This document shows, one piece after another, positions 1 through 8,952 of a stretch of 17,583 bases of DNA. This DNA comes from CBDUXP01 sp965371225 [NCBI: uncultured bacterium] (GTDB lineage Bacteria > Abyssobacteria > SURF-5 > CBDUXP01). The stretch's first letter is position 1, and the number at the start of each line of letters is the position of its first letter. The notes beneath the pieces are model-generated. The model was not told where the DNA came from, ran no database searches, and was given only the letters and a program-made list of their open reading frames with translations. The translations under genes and the position numbers were made by a program. The DNA lies in the NCBI GenBank assembly GCA_965371225.1, contig CBDUXP010000078.1, forward strand, positions 1-17,583, given 5' to 3'.

Positions 1-19
1 CCCGAACCGCACGCGCGGC

Positions 20-1654
20 TCAGTCATACACGCGCTGCAAATAAGTGTTGCTGAAGTAGTGGGCCAGGATCGCGGGATACTTGAAACCCTCGAAGGCCAT
101 GCCCATCGCCCCGTTCTGACACATGCCGACCCCGTGGCCCCACCCGCCCCCGGTGAACGTGAACCGTGTGGGTTTGCCGCCGGGCCCGCGGTCAATGTGC
201 ACCAGGAACATGGCGCTCTTGAGCCCGCCGAGGACGCGGCGGATATTCAGCTCCTTGCGCACGGTCACGCGATCCTGGTCGCCGATGATCTGGATCCGCC
301 GCAGCCGCCCGGACACGCCCCGCTCGCGCAACCGCAGGTTCTGGATATTGCCCACGCGATAGTAATGGTTCACGTGCCGCTTGATGCGATCCGGGCTCAT
401 CCTGACTCGCCAGCGGAACTTGCCCGGAGCCCCCACCCGCGGATCGCCGCAGTAGGTTTGCGGGTGGGACGTCAGCCAACGTGCGAGCGAACGCGTCGTC
501 AACGGCGACGCGAAGGGCACCCCGCTACTCGGCGCATCCAGCACCCCGCGCAACGCCGCATTCGGATTGGCGCTCCACACCTTGTCGTTATGTTCCGTGT
601 GGCCGCCGCAATTGGCGCTGTACACCGCGTCGACAAACCGCCCGCTCTGCATCAGCGCCACCCCACGCGTGGAATCCACCGCCGTTTTCGTCGCGGCGTT
701 CACCCGCGTTAGCCCCCCGTATTCCTGGCAGTGTTGGCTGGCGCAAAAATGGAACGGCTCCCCAAAATGCTTGATGCCCAGTTTGGCGAGGGACTCCGTG
801 CGCGCGGACACCGCCTGCGCCTTCATCGATTCGAGCGGCGCCTTCACGCTGATTTCCACCGGCACCACGCCCGTGATGTAGTCCTCGATCGGGACCGCGT
901 TGAACAGCGTGACCATCCCCTTCTCGGTGGCGTCCATCTCCAGTTCCCCCGGGAAGCGCCGGTGCTCCCGGTGGCCGCGCCCCCAGAACCCCAGGCCGAA
1001 GCGCACATTGGCCACCTCGATCGCATCGGAGCACGTGAAGCGTACCGGCGTCGGCCCCGCGGCCAAGACGGCGCCCTTCGCAGCCTTAATCTCTATCGTG
1101 CCGGCAGCCCGCCGCAGGGTCTCCATCACGATCCAGGCGCCGTGCCCGTTTTTTTGGATGCGCCGCTCCAGCGCTTTCGCGTCCCCCTCGCTGGCAAACC
1201 CGCCGAGCACCACCCAGTACAGGCGCGTGTCGGCCAGCACCGCGCCCGCGCCACTCTTGAATACCTGCCCCGCCTCGAGCACGCGGACGGAATAGCCCTT
1301 GGCTTGCCATTCGGCGGCCGCCTTATTGGCTTGGAGCACCTTGGTGCGCTGAAACGTGCGCACGCCCACTGCGTACTGGCGCACGGGTTCCTGCCCATCG
1401 CGGAGCACACAGCGCAGGCGGCTCCCCGCGGCGATCTCCAGAACCTGGCCATCGCTGAAATGTGCCGTGCCCGCCGCCGGGAAGCGCAGGGTCAGCGACG
1501 GCGTGGCCTCCACCAACTCGATGCGCAGGTCCGGCTGCGCCATGAACGCCTGCCGGCGCAGATCGCTCTGGTCCAGCTCTATGGACGCACCCTGAGCCGG
1601 AATCGCGGCAAGCAGCGGCGCCAGCAGGGTGGCCGCCCAGCGTGCGCCGCGCAC
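20..1654 (-). CDS. SpoIID/LytB-domain protein with SPOR-like segment, secreted
   Basis: A 544-residue exported protein of the SpoIID/LytB family. Characterised SpoIID is a lytic transglycosylase acting on denuded glycan strands, and LytB enhances an amidase. Residues 1-23 form a short signal peptide. Residues about 94-180 hold a SPOR-like stretch, a fold that in other proteins binds denuded glycan. The SpoIID domain covers about 245-544: the motif PLESMKAQAVSAR places the expected catalytic Glu at 275, and SANCGG (346-351) and GGGWGHGVGMCQNGA (502-516) are family signatures. I chose the GTG at 1654 because AAGGG lies 6 bases before it; a TTG at 1660 overlaps the stop of the upstream permease gene as TTGA and is the alternative. 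It is the last visible gene of the minus-strand operon. Family assignment is firm; the SPOR call is moderate. Confidence 0.9.
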   Translation of the reverse strand: MRGARWAATLLAPLLAAIPAQGASIELDQSDLRRQAFMAQPDLRIELVEATPSLTLRFPAAGTAHFSDGQVLEIAAGSRLRCVLRDGQEPVRQYAVGVRTFQRTKVLQANKAAAEWQAKGYSVRVLEAGQVFKSGAGAVLADTRLYWVVLGGFASEGDAKALERRIQKNGHGAWIVMETLRRAAGTIEIKAAKGAVLAAGPTPVRFTCSDAIEVANVRFGLGFWGRGHREHRRFPGELEMDATEKGMVTLFNAVPIEDYITGVVPVEISVKAPLESMKAQAVSARTESLAKLGIKHFGEPFHFCASQHCQEYGGLTRVNAATKTAVDSTRGVALMQSGRFVDAVYSANCGGHTEHNDKVWSANPNAALRGVLDAPSSGVPFASPLTTRSLARWLTSHPQTYCGDPRVGAPGKFRWRVRMSPDRIKRHVNHYYRVGNIQNLRLRERGVSGRLRRIQIIGDQDRVTVRKELNIRRVLGGLKSAMFLVHIDRGPGGKPTRFTFTGGGWGHGVGMCQNGAMGMAFEGFKYPAILAHYFSNTYLQRVYD

Positions 1655-1656
1655 CG

Positions 1657-2469
1657 TCAACCCTTCACCGCGCCCGCGCGCAAGCCTTGGACGAAGCGGC
1701 GTTGGAAGAGCACGAACACCACGCAGGCCGGGATCGCCGCCACCGTGGCGCCGGCCATGACCAAGCCGTGATCCAACAGATGTTGGTCCTGCAGCGTGGC
1801 GAGGCCAACGGTCGCGGTGAAGTGGCGCGACGAATGCAGCACCATCAACGGCCACAGGAAGGCGTTCCACTCTGCGAGGAACGCGAACAGACCGACGATG
1901 GCGATGGCGGGGGTAGCCAGCGGGAGCGCCACGTGGCGGTACACGCCCCACACGCCGCACCCGTCGAGGCGCGCCGCATCTTCCAGAGCCTGCGGGAGAG
2001 ACAAACAGTACTGCCGGACCAGGTAGATGCCAAACGGACTCGCCAGGGCCGGGAGAATCACCGCCCACAGCGAGTCCAACAAGTGAAATTCTAGCACGAG
2101 CGCGTACAGGGGCACGAGCAGGATCTGGCCGGGCACCATCATGGTGCCGACGATCAGCCCGAACGCCACTCGCCGCCCGCGGAAATCCCCCCGCGCAAAC
2201 GCGTAGCCTGCGAGACCGCACAAGACCATTTGCCCGACCGCTACACCAACGCACACCAGCGCCGTGTTCCACAACCAGCGCACCATCTCGGCCTGTTGAA
2301 ACAGGTGGACGTAGTTCCGCACCGTCGGTCCGCCCAGGACATCGGGGGGGAAGGTCTGCAACGCTTCCCGGCTGAGCAGGCTGCTGGCCACCATCCACAC
2401 CAGCGGCAGCGCCGCCAGCAGGGCCAGGACAAGGAGCCCACCGCCGAGGAGGCGTTTGCGGCTGCCCAC
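1657..2469 (-). CDS. Carbohydrate ABC transporter permease, MalG type
   Basis: A 270-residue inner-membrane permease of the MalG class, the second membrane subunit of a CUT1-type sugar importer. It has an N-terminal membrane helix at about 8-30 after a short basic start, then the usual membrane block. The cytoplasmic EAA loop that docks on the ATPase is at about 162-182 (ALEDAARLDG followed by ALPLATPA). Length is normal for the family. The GTG start lies 3 bases past the stop of the SBP-MalF fusion, and GGAG precedes it by 9 bases, so translation is probably coupled. The gene ends at 1657 by overlapping a possible TTG start of the SpoIID gene. Substrate cannot be read from the sequence. Confidence 0.92.
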   Translation of the reverse strand: MGSRKRLLGGGLLVLALLAALPLVWMVASSLLSREALQTFPPDVLGGPTVRNYVHLFQQAEMVRWLWNTALVCVGVAVGQMVLCGLAGYAFARGDFRGRRVAFGLIVGTMMVPGQILLVPLYALVLEFHLLDSLWAVILPALASPFGIYLVRQYCLSLPQALEDAARLDGCGVWGVYRHVALPLATPAIAIVGLFAFLAEWNAFLWPLMVLHSSRHFTATVGLATLQDQHLLDHGLVMAGATVAAIPACVVFVLFQRRFVQGLRAGAVKG

Positions 2470-2472
2470 GGG

Positions 2473-4686
2473 TTAGTACTCCACCACCGTGCGGCGGCGC
2501 CGCGTCTGGACGTAGGCGCCCGCGGCCAGCAGTACGGCCAACAACGCGGCCATGGCCGAGGCGCGACCGAAGGCGAAGTCCCGCATGGCCGTTGTGTAAA
2601 TCTGGTGGACCAGCACCGTGGTCGCGGTGCCCGGCCCCCCGTCCGTCAGCACGTAGACCTGCGCAAACACCTGGAACGCGCCGATCATGCCGGTGATCAG
2701 CAGGAAGCCCGTGGTCGGCGACACGAGGGGCACCGTGACGTGCCGCCAGCGCTGCCAGCCGCGGGCGCCGTCTAGCGCCGCGGCTTGATACAACGGACGG
2801 GGCACCGCATCCAGCGCGGCGAGGTAGATGAGCATCGGCCCGCCCGGCGGGCGCGCGATGGTCGTGAGAATGATGCTCCACAAAGCGATATCGGGATCGC
2901 TCAGCCACCGCACCGCGCCTACGCCCCAGAAACCGAGCACCCCGTTGAGCGCGCCCCCTTCTTCCGTGAAGATCCAGCGCCACACCAGGCTCAGTACGAC
3001 CACCGAGATTACGCCGGGCAGGTAGAACGCGCCGCGAAACCAGGCGCGTGTGCGTTCGCCGAACGGGGCGATGAGGCTCGCCAGCACGAGCGCGATCCCT
3101 ACCTGGGCGGGCACGACCACCGCCGTGTAGACCACCGTGTTGCGGATGGCCGCCCGGAAGGTGGTGTCGCCGACCAGGCTGGCGTAGTGGCGTAGCCCCA
3201 CCCAGTCCCCGAACCAGCCGGTTGCCACGTCGTACGTGCCGAACGACAGGGCGACGCTCCACACCAAGGGCCAGAGCATGAACGCCCCGATGACTGCGGC
3301 CGCCGGCGCGACGAACAGGGCTTGCCGCCAACGCCGGCCGCGACCGGCCGCGAGGACGAGCCCCGCCGCCAGCAGCACGCTGCCGACCACGCCATAGGTG
3401 CCGCCGCGAAACCGAGTCGCTCGCGTTGCCGCTGGAACCGGTACCGAAGCCGCGATGGTGGCGTTCAGCCGCTGCGCCGCGTCGGCGAGCACGTCGGCGA
3501 CTGGACGCTTGCCCGTGAGCGCCTGTTGCAGTGCGGTGCCAATGGCATCTTCAATTTGCGGCCAGCGGGGATGTAGCGGTATGGGCCGGCCCGCGGCCAG
3601 CACCGCCGCGGCTTGGGTCATCTCCGGATCCTGGGCATAGAGGTCGCCCGCCGCGCGCCGCGTCGGAAACACGCCGTACGGTCGCAGGTCCCGCTGCCGC
3701 TCGGCGCTGGTAAGGTGGCGCGCCAACGCCATGGCTGTGTCCCGGCGGGCGGGGGCATCGTGGCGCAGTACCATCCACCCACTCACCGCCACGACCGTGG
3801 GGGCGTCGTCCGGGTAGTGGACCACCGCAAAGGGGAACGTCGCGTGCTCGCGCAACGCGGGGATGGCCCACACGCCAAAGGGAGCCACCGCGGTGCTCTG
3901 CCGCACGGCGAACGCCTCCCACACGGCGCTGGCGGGCAGCCCGCCGCTGCCGGGGGGCGCCCACCCGGCCGCGATGTAGCGTTGCAATCGTTCCGTGCCC
4001 GCCCGGACCGCCGCACCGTCTAGCGTCACGTGCCCGTCGGCGCGGATGGTGGGCGCGTCGCCGAAGAGCCACGGCCAGATGCCGAGTCCGCCTTTGACCG
4101 CAAACCCGAGCGCATGCCGAGGGTCGCCGCCTTCCGTCTCGGCGAGGCGTGCGAGCGCCCCGTCGAATGCGGCCTGCGACCACCGCCCCGCTTCCGGCAG
4201 GGGAACCCCCGCCTCCGCGAACCGCGCGCGGTTCAGCAGAAGGATGGTCCCGGTCTGGTACCAGGGCCAGCCCCACGTCTGGTCGTTCCATGTGAACGCG
4301 TCGAGGGCGGCCGGCAGGTAGTCGGCGCGGTCCGCTTCGGTGAGAAACGGGTCGACCGGTTCCACCAGCCCCCGCGCGATGAACTCCGTCATTGGAGTGC
4401 CCGCGATCAGGTCGGGGCCGACCCCGGCCAGCACTGCCACGCGAACTTTGTCCGGCCCGTACTCCCAGGACAGGCGGGTGAAGTCCACGCGCACGTGCGG
4501 ATGTGTGCGTTCGAACTGGGCGAGCTGGTCGCGTATCCAGTGGAAGCGGTCCACGCTCTCGGGCGAGGCCGGCCAGCGGGGGTAATCCCAGACGCGCAGT
4601 GTGACGCGCTGGGGTGCCACGTCGGCGGCGGCCGCGGGGAGCGGCATCGCGTACAAAAGTAGCGCGAGGGCGACGGTGCGGCGCAC
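2473..4686 (-). CDS. Fused sugar-binding protein and MalF-type ABC permease
   Basis: A 737-residue single chain that joins two proteins normally encoded separately. Residues 1-21 are a signal peptide or first membrane segment, without a lipobox. Residues about 28-420 are an extracellular solute-binding protein of the carbohydrate class (RVWDYPRW near 31, VGPDLIAGTP near 89, FGVWAIP near 270). A hydrophobic stretch at about 430-447 is followed by a basic run (GRGRRWR), which would bring the chain to the cytoplasm. The MalF-type permease then covers about 455-735, with its EAA loop at 633-655 (YQAAALDGARGW, then VPLVSP). The topology is coherent, so fusion of a periplasmic binding domain to its permease is plausible rather than an error. 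The GTG start lies one base past the stop of the lytic transglycosylase gene. No ATPase gene is visible. Confidence 0.9.
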   Translation of the reverse strand: MRRTVALALLLYAMPLPAAAADVAPQRVTLRVWDYPRWPASPESVDRFHWIRDQLAQFERTHPHVRVDFTRLSWEYGPDKVRVAVLAGVGPDLIAGTPMTEFIARGLVEPVDPFLTEADRADYLPAALDAFTWNDQTWGWPWYQTGTILLLNRARFAEAGVPLPEAGRWSQAAFDGALARLAETEGGDPRHALGFAVKGGLGIWPWLFGDAPTIRADGHVTLDGAAVRAGTERLQRYIAAGWAPPGSGGLPASAVWEAFAVRQSTAVAPFGVWAIPALREHATFPFAVVHYPDDAPTVVAVSGWMVLRHDAPARRDTAMALARHLTSAERQRDLRPYGVFPTRRAAGDLYAQDPEMTQAAAVLAAGRPIPLHPRWPQIEDAIGTALQQALTGKRPVADVLADAAQRLNATIAASVPVPAATRATRFRGGTYGVVGSVLLAAGLVLAAGRGRRWRQALFVAPAAAVIGAFMLWPLVWSVALSFGTYDVATGWFGDWVGLRHYASLVGDTTFRAAIRNTVVYTAVVVPAQVGIALVLASLIAPFGERTRAWFRGAFYLPGVISVVVLSLVWRWIFTEEGGALNGVLGFWGVGAVRWLSDPDIALWSIILTTIARPPGGPMLIYLAALDAVPRPLYQAAALDGARGWQRWRHVTVPLVSPTTGFLLITGMIGAFQVFAQVYVLTDGGPGTATTVLVHQIYTTAMRDFAFGRASAMAALLAVLLAAGAYVQTRRRRTVVEY

Positions 4687-4687
4687 G

Positions 4688-6457
4688 TCAGCCGGTCGCG
4701 CGCATGACGCGCTCCACGTTGCGTTTCGGCACTAGGATCCAGCCCGTGTCCACCTCGAGCCGCACGCCGTTCTCCACGTCCACCGCGCGCAGGCCGCGCA
4801 TGGTCAGCCCGTTGCGCAGCACGACTACCGCCCCGCTCGCCAGGACGGGATCCTCGGGCAGGTAGGCCGGATCAGGTTTCGCCGCCGCGACGGCCACCGC
4901 CGGCAGCGCGACCTCCTCCCCGGTCTTGCGGTACTGCTCGGCGCGGGCCAGCACTTTGGGGATGTAATGGCGCGTCTCTTCGTAGGGCGGAACGCCGCCG
5001 TAGCGCATGACCGTGCCCGGCCCGGCGTTGTACGCCGCCAATGCCAGGGTCAGGTCATTATCGAACATCTTGAGCATCATGGCCAGGTACTGCGTGCCGC
5101 CCGCGACGTTTTGCATCGGGTCGAAGATATCCTCGACCCCCATCTCCAGCGCAGTGGTCGGCATGAGCTGCATGAGGCCGCGGGCTCCCGCGCGGGAGAC
5201 CACGTTGGGATCGAAATCGGACTCCGCGTAGATCACCGCTTTGACGAGTGCGCTGTCCACCGCGTACTCGCCGGCGTAAAACTGCACGATCGCTTCGAGG
5301 TCCGCGGGGGGGCGGGCTGTGGGCTGCGCCACGGGTTCCGGGGGAACGTAGCGCCGGATGGGTTCGAAGTTCAGCGGAACGAAGGCGTCCCCCATCTCGT
5401 CATGCCGATTCGTCAGGTAGACCGTGCCCCCGCGGTGCCGGAACACGCGGATGCCCGTGCGGTCCGCGGAGGACAGCCCCGCCGGCGGCGGCCCGGGCGC
5501 GGCGGGAACGGGTTGTGGAGGCGGCGCGGCGGCCCGTGCGGTGCAGGTCGCCAGCGTCTTCCCCACCCGGCGCGAGCGGGGGTCCACGCGCCCGGCGAGC
5601 GCGTACAGACTGCACTCGGCCCCGCGCTCGTGCATCACGAAGAAGCCCGGCCCCACGTTGCCCGGGGTCAGGGGCACGGTATGGCCGCCGTCCGCCAGCC
5701 GCTCCAAGCCGGCTTGCACGTCTGGCCAACTGGCCTCGCGTACCCCGAAACGAATTTGGTCCAGGCTGAGCCGGAGGGTCGCGGCCGCGGGCTGCTCGTC
5801 CACACTGGCGCTGTCCAATACGGCGAGCCACACCTGTGCGATGTGCGCGGCGCTTACTTCGAAAACCTGGGGCGCAGCCCGGGCCGTCGGACTCTCCGCC
5901 GGAAACCCGCGCGCGGCATCCTCTCGCACGAGTGCCTGGCGGGCGGCGGCGCGGCGGGCGGCGGTGGCCAAGTGGGGGCCGGTATCCGCCGGAGCCGGCT
6001 TTGCACTGGCAGGTCGCAACGTCGCGGACTCGAACAGGGCTTCGTACTGCCTAAGGAACGGCGGGGCATGCCGCCCCCGATAGAGGCCATACGGCAGAGT
6101 GATGTGCGCCACATCGACGGCCAGGCGTCCCAGCGCAAACGCGAGGAACGGCGTCGCCTCGCCCTGCAGAGTGCGGAGCCTCGTCGCGGCGGCGGTCGCA
6201 TGTTGCACGCGGTCGGTCGGGTCCACCCACGGCACATCGGGAGCATCCGCGTCGGCCGCCGCGGCGGCCACGCCCTGGAACAGCAGGGCTTCGTGTGGCG
6301 CCAGTCGTGCGCGGGCGGCGGGCGGCAGCCGGTTCAACGCCGCGCGCGCCAGGGCGTCATGGCTGTCGTGGGCGTAGGCATGGGCCGCCTGTGTAGCGCC
6401 GAGCAGTAGGAGTGCGAGCACCCACGCCAGCCCGCCTGTGCGCGTCCCGGGCCGCAC
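4688..6457 (-). CDS. Secreted lytic transglycosylase (SLT domain) with unusual N-terminal domain
   Basis: A 589-residue exported protein. Residues 1-27 are a signal peptide ending in AHA. Residues about 28-260 form a helical, His/Asp-rich domain that faintly resembles zinc-dependent phospholipase C or S1/P1 proteins (AHDSHD at 29-34, DAD at 69-71, LGRLAVDVAHITLP at 109-122); I am not sure of this. A Pro-rich linker (about 308-328) leads to a DUF4124-like strand region (RVFRHRGGTVYLTN). The SLT domain, which cleaves peptidoglycan glycan strands to anhydro-muropeptides, covers about 385-510: catalytic Glu 412 in YAESDFDP, GLMQLMP at 427-433, AYNAGPG at 475-481. A short beta domain ends the protein. 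GTG at 6457 is chosen because it begins the signal peptide and lies 5 bases past the upstream stop. Confidence 0.9.
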   Translation of the reverse strand: MRPGTRTGGLAWVLALLLLGATQAAHAYAHDSHDALARAALNRLPPAARARLAPHEALLFQGVAAAAADADAPDVPWVDPTDRVQHATAAATRLRTLQGEATPFLAFALGRLAVDVAHITLPYGLYRGRHAPPFLRQYEALFESATLRPASAKPAPADTGPHLATAARRAAARQALVREDAARGFPAESPTARAAPQVFEVSAAHIAQVWLAVLDSASVDEQPAAATLRLSLDQIRFGVREASWPDVQAGLERLADGGHTVPLTPGNVGPGFFVMHERGAECSLYALAGRVDPRSRRVGKTLATCTARAAAPPPQPVPAAPGPPPAGLSSADRTGIRVFRHRGGTVYLTNRHDEMGDAFVPLNFEPIRRYVPPEPVAQPTARPPADLEAIVQFYAGEYAVDSALVKAVIYAESDFDPNVVSRAGARGLMQLMPTTALEMGVEDIFDPMQNVAGGTQYLAMMLKMFDNDLTLALAAYNAGPGTVMRYGGVPPYEETRHYIPKVLARAEQYRKTGEEVALPAVAVAAAKPDPAYLPEDPVLASGAVVVLRNGLTMRGLRAVDVENGVRLEVDTGWILVPKRNVERVMRATG

Positions 6458-6462
6458 CCGCG

Positions 6463-8952
6463 TTATCCCGCGGACACCGACGGGAGGTGGTGCAGGCTGG
6501 TGGGCCCGGCACCGACGGGGACGGTCGCGACGGGTTGGCCGCTGGGCAGCCGCAGGATGGTAACGGTGTCGGCGAATCTGTTCGCGACGTACAAGTACTC
6601 GCCCGAGGCGCTCAAGGCCACGCCGCTGGGATGCCGCGACGTGGGAATCGTGGCCTTCAGCTCCCCCGTGGTGAGGTCGATGGCCGATACGCTGGAGCCG
6701 AGGAAGTTCGCCACGTACGCGGTGGTGTCGTCCGCCGCGAGGGTGATCGCCTCGGGGCGGTCCCCGACTTCCACGGTGGCGCGGTGCGTCCCGGTGGCCG
6801 CGTCGAATATCTGGACGCTGTCGTCGATGGAACAGACCACCGCCACCCACGCTTCCTCCCCGGCCAGCGTCACGGCGACCGGCCCCAGGCCTACCGGCCA
6901 GGTCGCCACCACGGCGGGGGTTTCCAAGTCGAGCACGGTGAGGGAATTGTCCCGCTGGTTCGCCACGTACGCGCGCGTCCCAGCTCGATTTACCACGACG
7001 GCCTGTGGCCAATCGCCCGTCGCCACCGAACCCACCACGCTGCCGGTGGCGGTGTCGAGCACAGCCGCGCGATTGATATCCGGCAGCACCACGCACAGAC
7101 GGCGGCCATCCTCACTGGCGGCCAGCGCGCCCGGCGCCGCCTCCAGCGGCCATTCCACCGGATGGTCCATGGCGTCGCGCGGGAAGGCAAGCACCCGGTT
7201 CCGCCGCCGATTGGCCACGTAGATATAGCGACCGTCAGGGGAGGTGGCGACTCCGTGCGGTTGATCGGGGAGCGGAATCTCGGCCACCACGGCGGATCGG
7301 TGGGGATCGAGGATGGACAAGGTCCGGTGGGAGGTATTGACCGCAATCACTGCTTCCCCATCGCCCCAGGCCGGTATCGCGGGGCCGGGGCTCGCCGATT
7401 TGCCGCGCAGGCGGTCCAGCGGTTCCCGAACCCGCGCCAACAGGGACCGGCCGGCGGCGCGCGTTTGCGACGGTGGGGTCGCGGGCGGGCCGCTCTGGAG
7501 GGCCGGCTCGGGCGGAGGGACGTCCCCCTGGCGCACCGGCTGCGTCGAAGGTGCCGTGTTCCCTTCCCCGTTGGCCGGCGCGGCAGGTCCTTCGGTTACT
7601 TGAGGCGCAAGTGGTTGTAGTTCTTCAGGATATGGTGTCCGAGTTCCGGTATAGCCTGGAGGAGCCGCCAGCAATATTTCATCCGCAGTGGCAGTTGCGG
7701 AGTCCCCGTCGGTCGCCGTCGGGGCGGCGCTCTGCGGCTGTTCAATGGGTGGCTCCGCCTCAGGCTCTGCCACCTCTCCGGGGAGCGGTACGGCAGCCGC
7801 GACCAGTAGCCCAGCGTCTTTGGGTTCGTCCAGATCTTCTGCAACCATGTCCGGCTCAGGCTGAGCGGGCTGCACGGTGGGCAGATCCGCCTTCTCCTCG
7901 GGCTCGGGCTCCAGCGGTGCAGCTATAGGCGGGCGCGGTTCAGCGTGCTCCGTGAGTTCACCGTCCGGCCGCAGCGCCCAGATGTCTACCTGATCCGGCT
8001 CCGCCCGCGTGATCAGCAAGCGGCGGCGCTGTGGCGCGCGCGCCACGGCCAGATAGTCCCCGTCAGCGAGGCGATGGGCCCGCGCAGAACCGGTCGCCAC
8101 ATCGCAGAGGGTGATCGCACGGCCCTCCGCGCTGAGCACGTACACGTCGTCGGTCCCCGGTCCGGGGGTGAAGCTGCGCGGGCCGCGGGCGAGAGGAATG
8201 CGGCGTTCTTCGACGAGGGTGGTGCCGTCCAGCACGGAGATATGCGCCGCCTCGGTAGAGGCCGCGACCACGCGGGAGCCGACCACCGTCAGACTGTGTA
8301 CGGAACTCCCCACGCTGGCGCGGGCGCGCCGCGCGCCGGTGGCGGCATCCAGCAGGTCCACGGTCTCGCTCTGCCCGTAGGCGACCACCAGATGCGCCCC
8401 GTCAGGCGTTACCGTCAGCGCCTGGGGAAAGTCCTCGACCCACAGGGTGTTCACGACGGCCCGGGTCGCTTCGTCGATCACGCTGATGGAGCTGGAAAAG
8501 CTGTTCGCCACATAGGCGGTCGCGCCGTCTGGCGCCAGGGCGATGGCCAGAGGGCCGTTGTTGACCGTCACGCGGCTCTCCACCGTGTCGGTCACCACGT
8601 TCACGACCCACACGTCGTTGCTGTAGAAGTTGACGACCCACAGCAGGGTATTGTCCGGAGCCAACGCGAGGGCGATGGGGCCGTCCGCCACGTCCAGGCC
8701 GCTGATGACCTGCAAGCTCTCCAGGTCGAGGATGGACAGGGTGTCGGCGTTGAAGTTCGCGATATAGGCGTAGGACTCGTCGCGGGTGACGGCGATGGCC
8801 CGGGGCAGGCGGTCGACGGCCGCAGTGGCCAGCGGGCGGACGCCGGTGCTGTGGACCACCACTTCCGCGTCCTTGGCCAGGAGCGCCTGGGGCCAGAGCA
8901 GCGCCGCCGCACAAAGCAGCGCCCCGGTCCCGGCTGCCCTACACCACCACAT
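6463..8952 (-). CDS. Secreted double beta-propeller protein (YncE/YVTN-repeat type)
   Basis: An 829-residue exported protein with two propellers. A signal peptide covers about 1-26. Repeats of the YVTN type follow at about 45-330 (AYIANF, WVVNFY, AYVANS blades, each preceded by PDG-like turns). Residues about 331-528 are a Pro/Glu/Ala-rich linker, probably disordered. A second propeller covers about 530-829 (YIYVANRR, AYVANQR, AYVANFL, YLYVANRF). Such propellers are binding platforms rather than enzymes in most known cases; no catalytic motif is visible. The ATG overlaps the 3' end of leuS by 14 bases, and only 5 bases separate its stop from the lytic transglycosylase start, so it belongs to the same operon. 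A role in recognising or scaffolding envelope components is inference from these neighbours. Confidence 0.85.
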   Translation of the reverse strand: MWWCRAAGTGALLCAAALLWPQALLAKDAEVVVHSTGVRPLATAAVDRLPRAIAVTRDESYAYIANFNADTLSILDLESLQVISGLDVADGPIALALAPDNTLLWVVNFYSNDVWVVNVVTDTVESRVTVNNGPLAIALAPDGATAYVANSFSSSISVIDEATRAVVNTLWVEDFPQALTVTPDGAHLVVAYGQSETVDLLDAATGARRARASVGSSVHSLTVVGSRVVAASTEAAHISVLDGTTLVEERRIPLARGPRSFTPGPGTDDVYVLSAEGRAITLCDVATGSARAHRLADGDYLAVARAPQRRRLLITRAEPDQVDIWALRPDGELTEHAEPRPPIAAPLEPEPEEKADLPTVQPAQPEPDMVAEDLDEPKDAGLLVAAAVPLPGEVAEPEAEPPIEQPQSAAPTATDGDSATATADEILLAAPPGYTGTRTPYPEELQPLAPQVTEGPAAPANGEGNTAPSTQPVRQGDVPPPEPALQSGPPATPPSQTRAAGRSLLARVREPLDRLRGKSASPGPAIPAWGDGEAVIAVNTSHRTLSILDPHRSAVVAEIPLPDQPHGVATSPDGRYIYVANRRRNRVLAFPRDAMDHPVEWPLEAAPGALAASEDGRRLCVVLPDINRAAVLDTATGSVVGSVATGDWPQAVVVNRAGTRAYVANQRDNSLTVLDLETPAVVATWPVGLGPVAVTLAGEEAWVAVVCSIDDSVQIFDAATGTHRATVEVGDRPEAITLAADDTTAYVANFLGSSVSAIDLTTGELKATIPTSRHPSGVALSASGEYLYVANRFADTVTILRLPSGQPVATVPVGAGPTSLHHLPSVSAG

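Noticed and set aside
1661-3331. Open extension of the SpoIID reading frame upstream to 3331 on the minus strand
   Set aside because: It is Arg/Gly/Pro-rich, shares no domain, and lies inside the two permease genes, whose frames are recognisable. It is a high-G+C shadow; the SpoIID signal peptide begins at about 1654.
6458-7096. Upstream extension of the lytic transglycosylase frame
   Set aside because: It runs through the propeller gene in another frame and is low-complexity. The signal peptide begins at the GTG at 6457.
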